Source of the DNA: Hyalella azteca
Taxonomy: Eukaryota; Arthropoda; Malacostraca; Amphipoda; Hyalellidae
Direction of reading: 5' to 3'
Length of the DNA stretch: 64,000 bases
Assembly (NCBI RefSeq): GCF_000764305.2
Contig: NW_025935151.1
Coordinates: 248,001-312,000 of the forward strand
The notes under the pieces are model-generated. The model saw only the letters and a list, made by a program, of their open reading frames with translations, was not told the DNA's origin and searched no databases. Made by a program: the position numbers and the translations under genes. Below, piece by piece: positions 23,510 to 32,288 of the stretch; positions within the stretch are counted from its first letter, which is position 1, and every line of letters begins with the position of its first letter.

Positions 23510-24232
23510 ATGTTAGTATTCCCTTTCCCTATCTACATTGTGACAGCTTCCTTGTTCCGTCAGTTACCTCGACAGCAAACCAGATTTTCCACTTCTACTC
23601 CTGACAGCGATGCCGCTACTCCCTCTCCTTCTCCCGACAGCCAGCCTGGTTCTCCCTCTCATTCTCCCGACAGCCAGCCTGGTTCTCTTTCTCCTCCCGA
23701 CAGCCAGCCTGGTTCTTCATCTCCTTCTCCCAACAGCCAACCTGGTTCTCCCTCTCCTTCTCCCGACAGCCAGCCTGGTTCTTTTTCTCCTCCCGACAGT
23801 CAGCCTGGTTCTCCCACTCCTTCTCCCAACAGCCAGCCTGGTTCTCCCTCTCCTTCTCCCGACAGTCAGCCTGGTTCTCCCTCTCCTTCTCCCGACAGTC
23901 AGCCTGGTTCTCCCTCTCCTTCTCCCGACAGCCAGCCTGGTTCTTTTTCTCCTCCCGACAGTCAGCCTGGTTCTACATCTCCTCCCGACAGCCAGCCTGG
24001 TTCTCCATCTCCTTCTCCCGACAGTCATCCTGGTTCTCCCTCTCCATCTCCCGACAGCCAGCCTGGTTCTCCCTCTCCTTCTCCCGATAGCCAACCTGGT
24101 TCTCCCTCTTCCAACAGCTCTCCTGGTTCTCCGTCTCCTACTCCTGACAGCCAGGAGGAGTGGGAGTTCCTAAGTTCCCCTCTCTTGCCGGGTGTGGACT
24201 CCCCTTCTTCGGATTACTGCCGTCGTCGCTGA
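23510..24232 (+). CDS. Pro/Ser/Asp/Gln/Gly-rich tandem-repeat protein or exon
   Basis: The frame is 240 codons ending in TGA. About 16 tandem units have a core like PGSPSPSPDSQ, in 11-residue and 10-residue forms (PGSFSPPDSQ). Every length change is a multiple of three, which fits selection on this frame. Other frames, including one on the opposite strand, are also open here, because a stop-free repeat whose length is divisible by three stays open in every frame. Openness alone therefore proves little. Unique flanks support coding: a hydrophobic start (residues 1-20, MLVFPFPIYIVTASLFRQLP) and a non-repeat tail with EEWEFLSSPLLPGVDSPSSD then CRRR. The start may not be real. AGs at about 23545 and 23575 could be 3' splice sites, making this an exon. 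Composition resembles low-complexity linkers or mucin-like secreted proteins, but no domain is visible. Confidence 0.45.
   Translation: MLVFPFPIYIVTASLFRQLPRQQTRFSTSTPDSDAATPSPSPDSQPGSPSHSPDSQPGSLSPPDSQPGSSSPSPNSQPGSPSPSPDSQPGSFSPPDSQPGSPTPSPNSQPGSPSPSPDSQPGSPSPSPDSQPGSPSPSPDSQPGSFSPPDSQPGSTSPPDSQPGSPSPSPDSHPGSPSPSPDSQPGSPSPSPDSQPGSPSSNSSPGSPSPTPDSQEEWEFLSSPLLPGVDSPSSDYCRRR
23618..24155 (+). repeat. Coding minisatellite, 33/30-bp units
   Basis: About 16 units contain the core CCCGACAGCCAGCCTGGTTC, separated by short CT-rich segments. Units are 33 bp or 30 bp. The array is almost free of A on the + strand outside the GACAGC core, giving strong strand asymmetry. Confidence 0.9.
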
Positions 24233-25570
24233 TTCGACGCCTGCTACAACGATAGCATTTCTTTCGCCCTCCACTGGGAATCACAGATTCTGTTTTAGTG
24301 TCACCCAGGAGACTTGGAGCGGCGATGAAAATTTAATGGAAAACCCTAAGGAAGCATATTAGTTATGACAGAGATAACATCCAGCGTACATAAGATTTAT
24401 TTTTTAATTCATATTGCCTCAATGCTTTTTTTGCTGAAGATTTTCAAGCACTGAAAACGTTATCGGTACAATGCCAAGTTACATGTGGTATTTACATATT
24501 TCTATTTCTAAAACAGGAATGTTTACGGCCAAGTAAAAGTTAATAATAACATAATGTCCTTAAAATTTTTGCCGTGTCTTCCACCAGGTCGGCTCTCAAT
24601 AAAAGTCCCGACCTCATTATCTCTGTCAGCAAACCACTGGAGCCCCTGATAGCTCGTTGGCTTCTCTGATCCCTCTTTTGTCGAGCCGCCTTTGTTAGAG
24701 TAGCCGTCATTGTTGGTCTTAATCTTTTGCCACTCCACTCGATACTCGAACCCTCAAGCAACTGTCTTTACAGCTGCCAATTATTGGCCCCTCAACAGGA
24801 GGTATCAACTAAAGAAGCCAAATCGCTTCTATTTTCGAAGCCGTGAATGGAAGTTAGACCGAAAATCTCAAATATTTTACAATAAATGACATCGTTCGAT
24901 TTGAGACTCCAAATTCATATTTTATCTCACCCCATCCTTCCAGTTCGAGACGAGGTTATGTTCGGACGCTCGAAAAAATTGCAAAAGATGACACAGCTTG
25001 TCACCAGCTGAATGTCAATTATGGCCTATTATAATTCGGACTTTAACGACAAAAATCTTGGGATAATATGTATATATAATTTAGATTTTATATTTATCTT
25101 GTATAGCGGAAGCCCTATTTTCACTTTACTTACTTGCAATAACTTTGATTTGACAATTAAGATTTGAATTTCAATTGAGCTTAAAGCTTATACAAAATCA
25201 TTAAGTGGAAGCGGTCTTAGTATTATGATAACCTCTTTGTTGATAGTGTTTTTTTTGTCCATTTGATCCCTGCTGAAAGGCTCTTGTTCATTCAGTCCAG
25301 CTCTTCGTTTTTTCCTGGACATAACGAAGACAGACAGATGCTTCTATAAATGACACGATATGCGTAGCCCCAGGAGGGCGAGGAGTAATGCGACTATATC
25401 GCGGATTATTGCGCTTGCGCTCATAGAAATATTGAATGCTTCCGACTCAGCAAGTAATAGAAATTATTTTTAACTCAAAGTAAGGGTACATTAAAGGCTG
25501 TTACTATATTATGGACGATCATAGTTGTTGTTAAGATGATTTTTAAGTAATAATCTATAATAGTCTATCT
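24233..25570. other. Intergenic stretch
   Basis: Two overlapping minus-strand frames of about 70 codons (24523-24761) lie in slightly GC-rich DNA. Nothing else can be supported. Confidence 0.4.
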
Positions 25571-25577
25571 CACTTAC

Positions 25578-25679
25578 CGTGATTTAAATGCGTCACAATA
25601 AGTTTGCTGCCTTCTGTAATGACCGCGGTCAATCCAACCCAGTTCAATGAAATATATTGATTCCGGAAGAAGCAAAATT
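25578..25679 (-). CDS. Candidate internal exon (minus strand)
   Basis: A consensus donor on the minus strand (CACG/GTAAGTGAG, at 25571-25577) ends a 102-nt segment that starts after TTATACCAG. The frame with one-nucleotide overhangs at both ends reads FCFFRNQYISLNWVGLTAVI then TEGSKLIVTHLNH without a stop. The other frames stop. The donor is strong and the acceptor only fair. No partner exon was identified, though the minus-strand split gene ending near 28467 lies 2.8 kb upstream in transcription order. Confidence 0.25.
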
Positions 25680-26034
25680 CTGGTATAACAATTATTTATT
25701 TAGTTTGAAAAACAATAATATTCACAATTGAGTTAAAAGGAGGAATATACGCAATAATTTTCCCATCATACTGTATATTAGGCACGTATTCAATAAGAGA
25801 TATTCTACAGACCGGTAAAAAATCATAATGAGTTTGTTAAGCTTTGAACACTCGAAAACCATGGCGTGATATGATATTCACAACTCGCAGTACTTAATTT
25901 GAAATGAAATTAATGGCTACAAGGAATTGACGGACGCTTTGACTATTTATTTTTAGGTACTTGCACACTAGTTGTGGAATTTAGGAATTTTTAAGGTTGC
26001 TATACCGTCTCAACTAGACCACTTACGTTTTAAA

Positions 26035-27121
26035 TTAAGGGGATCGACCTGGCATTTTGAAAACTTCTACAGTTATTATCCGATTGTCATGAAACTTCAC
26101 ATACATACGTAAAATGTGAAAATAGAAACATTTTGCTCCTATGAATTTTTCGAAAAAATTGATAGAAAACGTGAAATTCATAGAAAACGGCTAAAAAGGG
26201 GTACTTCAGAGTACTTCAGAAAATCTATCTCCTCCCACAAATATCATCCTACAACATCATGACGATTCGTAAAGACCATATCTATCGACTCTATCATTCC
26301 TTTTTTTCATTTTCCACCTAGTTTTTTTTATGACGTTTTTTCCCATTTTTACACATTTTTACATTTTTCACCCCTCCCCGCCCCCTTCTTCCCCATATAA
26401 AAAACGAACCAGACCGAAATTCAAAAAAAGGAATGATGGAGTCGATAGGCCTGGTCTTTACGAATCGAACGGTATATGTCTCATTGCTGTAGCTTGAAAA
26501 CTCTAGGAGGAGATAGGTTTTCCGTGACAATAAGTGTGAATGTTGAGGAGAGCGCGACAAAGTCCCGCGCGCCTCGAAATAGGCACTCAATGTAGCAAGG
26601 CTTCCGAACTGCTGGCTTCTGAAGCTTAGTCCACTCAAGGAAGCCAGCAGCAACTTGTAGCGCACCTCTCCGTACGAAGTTAGGAGGGTGACTGAAGCCA
26701 GTTGCCAGATACTGCTATTTATGTAGTCATGGCGCCGTAATTTTAGCAGGGCTATAATGTTAAGGAACCCCACCCCCCGCCCCCCCTTAAAGGGCGGCCA
26801 TGTGCGTCAATTTTGGCCTACATATCGCAGTAGTATCATTTTAAAGCTCAGAATGTCAGCTTTAGGATGAAACTAAGCAAGTAACTGCAGCACAACTCAG
26901 GTAGAAACTATATTCAAAGATTTCAGCATTTATTTACTTTGTATCTAATTTCTTAAAGAACTCTCCCACCCGCCTCCGTTTAAAGAGCCGTTATGAACGT
27001 AAATATTCCCGTAGAGAGATGGCAGTGGTACCATTTGAAAGAGCAGAATTCCAGCTTTAAGATGAGTAGAAAAACCGGAAAAGCGAAAATTGATCGATTT
27101 TAGCCAGGTCGATCCCCTTAA
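26035..27121 (+). mobile_element. TTAA-flanked non-autonomous element, copy 1 (1,087 bp)
   Basis: The element starts TTAAGGGGATCGACCTGGC and ends with its exact reverse complement, giving 19-bp perfect terminal inverted repeats including the TTAA. TTAA target duplication is typical of piggyBac-type transposases, although these ends begin GGGG where piggyBac families usually begin CCY. No transposase is encoded. A 151-codon minus-strand frame (26318-26773) is partly conserved with copy 2 but resembles no transposase. Near one end there is a large imperfect hairpin, with arms at about 26221-26313 and 26412-26516, a T/A-rich loop and a poly-pyrimidine strip. It carries a 10-bp duplication (AGTACTTCAG, about 26200) that is absent in copy 2. 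Confidence 0.85.
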
Positions 27122-27238
27122 ATGATATCTTTTTTGGACACACAACCAGACGGTGGTGGAATTTCCGTGCAGGCGATAGAACACAATATTTCTGTCCCAA
27201 TGTTCTCCTAACAATCCACGTTTGAATTAAAAAAATGG

Positions 27239-27571
27239 ATGACTTTGTCTGTAGTATTTTCAACCTTAGTTAAAAAAAACTTTTTGAAATTTCCTCCCGT
27301 AAGCATAAATGAATCCCCCAATATATCCAGTTCACTGAAATGCCCTGACACTTTTATATTAAATATTTCCCCTCAAATCTGTCAGTCCGACCAAAATCTT
27401 TCCTTCCTGAAAGGTGACCGTCTTTCAATCGGCCCGAAATTCACGCAAGCTTCGAATTATCGCCGAGTTCTGAACAATTTTGCTGATGCACGCGCTTCGG
27501 ACAGATGCGATGACGCTCGCTCTCAATCATCGGCATTCATATTGAGAACTCCTCCAAAACTCACTGATTAA
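27239..27571 (+). CDS. 110-codon ORF, hypothetical
   Basis: The frame begins with ATG (MTLSVVFSTLVKKNFLKFPP) and ends at TAA (ILRTPPKLTD). It is somewhat richer in GC than its flanks in its second half. It lies 118 bp beyond the right end of the TTAA element at 26035-27121, so it is not part of that element. No domain is recognised and splice evidence is lacking. Confidence 0.2.
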   Translation: MTLSVVFSTLVKKNFLKFPPVSINESPNISSSLKCPDTFILNISPQICQSDQNLSFLKGDRLSIGPKFTQASNYRRVLNNFADARASDRCDDARSQSSAFILRTPPKLTD

Positions 27572-28466
27572 ACGTGAAAAGTTCTGCTTTTTCCTGAGAG
27601 GTTTTGAGCGTCGCTCTTCAATTCATGACCAGCGCGTCAAATAGAGTCATTCTATAGAGAAAAAAAAATGAATTTCGGCCATAGGATCAAATGGTGAGAG
27701 TTATTTAAGCGATTATTAAAACACCCAGTGGCCCGTCTCAGGCGAGATAAATATAATTCTGACGATTAAAATATTTAATTTTGTAAACTTTGATCGTCAC
27801 GAATTTAAGGCTTCGTTGAAAGAAGTTTGATCAGTAATTTCATAATCGTTTGAAATTTCACATCTGCGATCAGAAAGAAAATATATTATGGGAAGAGGGC
27901 ATTCTTACTTTCCTTTCATAACTGAACAAAATGAAAGACCGAGACTATGACTGAAAATAAAAAACTAGCCGGCAGTGCGAGTGAATTAACCACATTATAT
28001 CTTTTGGCACGGCGATGTGCTGACATCAAAGCCAACATCGCTAAAGAGCATTAAGTTGTTACTGATGATGATATGCTTCACGAATGACTGCATTTAATAT
28101 TTTATTCTAATAAAGTGTCGATTGGATTTTTTAAATATAAGTCAACCCAGGATTCAATTTTAAGTTTTAGGTGATAAAATTTAAAATATTTAATTCAACT
28201 TAATATTGATTACCTGTAATTTAGATTTATTATGTAACAAAACATTAGTACTTTCAACTATTTTTTAAGTTTTGGTATGTTATCAATTTATTCAGAGATT
28301 GCATGCATGAAAGATTTAAATTTTAGATCGCGCCCTGAAGATGAAACCAGAATGACAACTAAATAGAAAAAGTGCAATTGACAGATTCGTGTATTGTAGA
28401 AAAATATTACTTAAAAACGAAGCTTTATTTTAAATCAAATTTAGGCGAACCAGTGAGTTACGCAGT
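27572..28466. other. AT-rich stretch
   Basis: No feature seen between the 27.2-kb ORF and the poly(A) signal of the minus-strand split gene. Confidence 0.45.
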
Positions 28467-29705
28467 TTTATTATATAGCAGTAGTCTGACGTGCTTAATT
28501 ACACAGATTAGTAGATGAATTATACGAACCTTAACTTGAAACAACACATAAACACATTCGAAGAATTATACATGTTAGGATACAAAAAGAACCGCAAAAG
28601 TTGAGGTGGTACAGAATAGGTTCAAGGCAAAGCAAGGCAAGTCAAAGTAATCAATAAATAAAATAGGTTAGAGCCGCCGGAGCTCCACGCCCCTGCCACT
28701 CGGCATGTCAATCATGGCAACCACCTCCTCACTCTCGTCTGGACTTGTGCTGCACAAACAACACGGATTAAATACCATTCTAACTCAATTTATTAATAAA
28801 AATTTGGGATAGTGGACTATTTGCTGAAGATCATTTTTATTACAAAATTGCGATCGTCGATTTCATCTAATAATTTAACTACACCACAAAATAAGGTCAA
28901 GCGCTCGTTGATTTTAGTTTTAACTCAGTGTCCAGTTTCATTTTTCTCAACTCAATTATAAACCATTTTAGCGCAAAACTGAGCCGCTAGGAGCCCTCGC
29001 AACCATTGCTACAAATCATAAAATCATTTCGCTAATTTCCCATGACACAAGCCACTTACAGCGCCCCATGCGGGTGCCGTTGTTTTGGGGCAAAACCCGC
29101 AGTCTTTTTCCGTTCCCATGTGATTGTTTTGTTAATGAAAATCTAAGAAAAGAGGGAAAAACTACATGGATAGCGAACTATTTTCTGATGTGCAATAAAA
29201 AATTCTGATAAGGAGAATACTTAAATGAAACAAATGTGAAACTAACATACCTTACATTCCCTCAAAAATAAGAACCCATAAAAATTAGGTATCTTTAAAT
29301 AAAACAAAATCTCAATGAGAATCAGTATGAACAGTTATTTTTTCTTGGGAATCGTTACACTGATTTGAGAATTGGTGATTAAACAATTTCAAAAACTAAA
29401 CATTCCAAATAGCAAGTTTTATAATTGCAAAATAATTTATACATGATATATCTCGATTTATTTCACAGAATTTAAAACTCTAGGGAGTTTCGATTTAATT
29501 TACGATAATCAATGTGTGTTATTATCCTACAGATTTTAAGGATCTGCTGTAATCACTTAACACATTTGAATTTCCTAATATTATATATCGAACCGACAAG
29601 TTAGTGTTCAGAGGAAGTTTGAGGTTGCTCCCACAACGTTCCCTCTATATTTCGCTCCATCTTACTGAACTGTGGCTGATCGTTACCATTATTTGCCACA
29701 AAGTG
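28467..29705 (-). CDS. Candidate split gene, last three coding exons (minus strand)
   Basis: Exons at 29705-29666 (40 nt), 29142-29060 (83 nt) and 28749-28668 (82 nt, ending in TAA) read in one continuous frame. Splice sites: TACCTTCAG into exon 1, TTCA/GTAAGA out of it, a long tract ending TTTTCTTAG into exon 2, CGCT/GTAAGT out, and TTGTTTGTGCAG into exon 3. Of the possible frame combinations, only one stays open through all three. It reads TLWQIMVTISHSS, then IFINKTITWERKKTAGFAPK and QRHPHGA, then LTSPDESEEVVAMIDMPSGR and GVELRRL. A TTTATT (AATAAA on the minus strand) at 28467-28472 lies about 200 nt past the stop. The C-terminal tail is acidic then basic and could be a cytoplasmic tail, but I do not recognise the family. 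Upstream exons were not found. Introns would be 523 and 310 nt. Confidence 0.45.
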
Positions 29706-30514
29706 CTGAAGGTAATTACAGCAATAGTGACCGCACAGCACGCCAATGCTGCATTAGCCCACACTTCCCCCCGTAAGTGACAAAAGCCGCTGGTCGCTGA
29801 GCCTCAAGTTGCATTGTGCTCGCGTTTAATTTCCAACGACGCCTGCTGTTGCGCTGCTCCATAACCCGGCAAAGTTTAATGTTTACAGCCGGTCACAGCC
29901 CGTGCGGGGTGGAGATAAGTTCGCATTGAGTTGAAGATCTTGCCTGTATGCTCATCAGATTTCTAGAGCATTCTAAAAGGGTTGACTTTCTGTGTAAGAT
30001 TTTAAACGATTAATTGAAGTTTATTAACAAGAATTCAACACTATTGCTTCAGAAGACGCAATTTTATCGTCAATTTTCATTGTAAACAGCGATGTGGTTG
30101 CATCTCTACTATCTAGGGATTGAAAGAAGAATAACGGCGAGTACATACAGGATGAACTTTGAAACATTATGATATTTTTTATTATTTCTTGCAATAATAA
30201 TATATCAATATGGTAGGTTTCTAATTCGTAAAGTTTAGAAATAATTTTTTTCGTATTGCGTATTTTCCGCGGGAGCTCAACGTTAACTAAATGAATAGAG
30301 TTAGCGGCACAGGTGAGTTTGAACGAACAAGAAACTTAGCAACGTTGTTTGAAGAAGAATTTCCTTTGTTCGCTTAACGTTTCTCATAAATATCGAATGA
30401 CTCGCGCATTATTGGAAATATAAATTTGTGTACATTGTGCATTAATTATTAAGCAATGGTCACAATTCCTTGAATATTCACCAAAATTGTGAACTTCAGT
30501 CTATTTAAATCAGA
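29706..30514. other. Upstream flank of the split minus-strand gene
   Basis: GC is raised at 29640-29930 and both strands are open there. A minus-strand ATG at about 29862 (MEQRNSRRRWKLNASTMQLE) runs 48 codons, and a + frame ends at CCCC/GTAAGT near 29773. At 30340-30020 a minus frame of about 108 codons is open in very AT-rich DNA (ISKLYELETYHIDILLLQEI) and ends TAATAAA. None can be joined with confidence. Confidence 0.25.
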
Positions 30515-31601
30515 TTAAGGGGACCGGCTACCCTAAAATTTTAAATTTTGGCGTTTTTCAGTTTTTGTGCTCATCTGAAAGCTGGAATTCTGCTCTTTCC
30601 AATGGTACCACTGCCATCGCTGTACGTTAATATTTACGTTCATGACGTCTCTTTAAAGGGAAGCGGGTGAGAGAGTTCTTTAAGTAATTAGATATAAAGT
30701 AATTACCTGCTGAAATCTTTGAATATAGTTTCTACTTGAGTTGTGCTGCAGTTACATGCTTAGTCTCATCTTAAAGCTGACATTCTGAGCTTTCCAACGA
30801 TACTACTGCGATCCATGTACGGCAATATTGACGCAGACGGCCGGGCTTTAATTGGGGGCGGGGGGTGGAGTTCCTTAACTAAATAGACCTAAGAATATTA
30901 CAGCGGCAAGACTACATATCTTGGTGTATCTGGCATCTGAGCTCAGTTACCCTCCTAACATTGTACGTAGAGGTGCGCTACAAGTTGCTGCTAGCATTCT
31001 CGAGTGGATTAAGCTACAGAAGCCTGTAGTTTGGTATCCATGCTACATTGAGTGCCTATTTCGAGGCGTACGGGAGTTTGTCGCGCCGTCCTGAAAAATT
31101 TGTAAAGTTCAACTTACTGTCACGGAAAACCTATCTCCTCCTACAGTTTTCAAGCTACAGCAATGAGACATATACCATTCGATTCGTAAAGACCATACCT
31201 ATCGACTCTAACATCACTTTTTTTAATTTTTGTCTGATTCGTTTTTTATATGGGGAAGAATGGGGGGGGAGAGGTGAAAAATGTAAAAAATGGGAAAAAA
31301 CGTCATAAAAAAAACTAGGTGGAAAATGAAAAAAGTGATGTTAGAGTCGATAGATATGGTCTTTACAAATCGAATGATACGTGTCTCGATGTTGTAGGAT
31401 GATATTTGTGGGAGGAGATAGATTTTCTGAAGTACCCCTTTTTAGCCGTTTTCTATGAGATTCACGTTTTCTATCAATTTTTTCGAAAAATACATAGGAG
31501 CAATATGTTTTTATTTTTACTTTTTACGTATGTATGTAAAGTTTCATGATAATCGGATAATAACTGTAGAAGTTTTTCCGGAGGGTAGCCGTTCCCCTTA
31601 A
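30515..31601 (-). mobile_element. TTAA-flanked non-autonomous element, copy 2 (1,087 bp, inverted)
   Basis: This is the reverse-oriented relative of the copy at 26035 and has the same total length. Its ends are TTAAGGGGACCGGCTACCCT and, read inward from the other side, TTAAGGGGAACGGCTACCCT. That gives 20-bp terminal inverted repeats with one mismatch. They differ from those of copy 1 at about six positions, yet match each other. The internal hairpin is retained (arms at about 31115-31215 and 31330-31425). The frame at 31048-31308 is similar to that in copy 1 (LSAYFEA, GSLSRRP), but a TAG interrupts the upstream part. It is probably non-coding. Confidence 0.85.
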
Positions 31602-32201
31602 AGCAATATGAACAGAAATGTTAAAGAGAGAGACATTTCTGTTATTCATATGTTTGGCAGTGACAAAAAAGGAATCAACAATAACATGACCAACTAACTA
31701 ATTTGTCATCAAACTTTTAACACAATAAATGATATTCGATATGCAGATGCCAAAGGCGACATAAATTGTAGAAACATCGTTAAATCCTGTTTAGATACTC
31801 GTCAGTAATTTGAGGCGGCGGTTTGTTTCCGTTGAATTCTTATTGGAAGATCGCTGTGTTACAAGTCGGTAAAATATTTTTCAAGACAGCTAACTACTTG
31901 TATTTTTACTAACTAAAATTTCAATAAAATGTCAAAATATTTATCTCAAACAAAAAAAATATTTCTCTTGATGAAAAAAGCGCGTAAATTTTGACCCATT
32001 CAGTCGTGTATATTTGACCACAATCATTGTCAAGAATTGTTTCGAACAATACGCTTACATCTTAGCTGCGATTAAAATGGTAGTTCTTGATCACATTACT
32101 CGTATTTTCCAATGATCAGAAAATCAAAAAAATCAGTCATCGTATGAAACCAAAACGATGAATTAATTCAATTTAAATCAATTAAGACAAGTTTTTTTCA
32201 G

Positions 32202-32288
32202 AGCGTCAGAGTAAATCGCACCAAGACAACAGAAAATGCATTCGAAAATTTAAAAACGTGTTCGTATGATGAACGAACAAATAGATAA
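32202..32288 (+). CDS. Candidate short terminal exon
   Basis: A strong acceptor (AAGTTTTTTTCAG) is followed in phase 0 by 28 codons (SVRVNRTKTTENAFENLKTC then SYDERTNR) and TAA. Another frame is also open for about 21 codons, and no AATAAA follows within 50 nt. The splice site is good but the coding case is weak. Confidence 0.2.
   Translation, partial: SVRVNRTKTTENAFENLKTCSYDERTNR

Noticed and set aside
23610..24173. 187-codon + frame (Leu/Pro-rich) and 125-codon minus frame (Arg/Gly-rich) over the repeat protein
   Set aside because: These are alternative frames of a stop-free repeat whose unit is divisible by three. They lack sensible flanks.
26318..26773. 151-codon minus frame as a transposase
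   Set aside because: No DDE/D-like pattern or DNA-binding domain. It overlaps the structural hairpin and is broken in the other copy.
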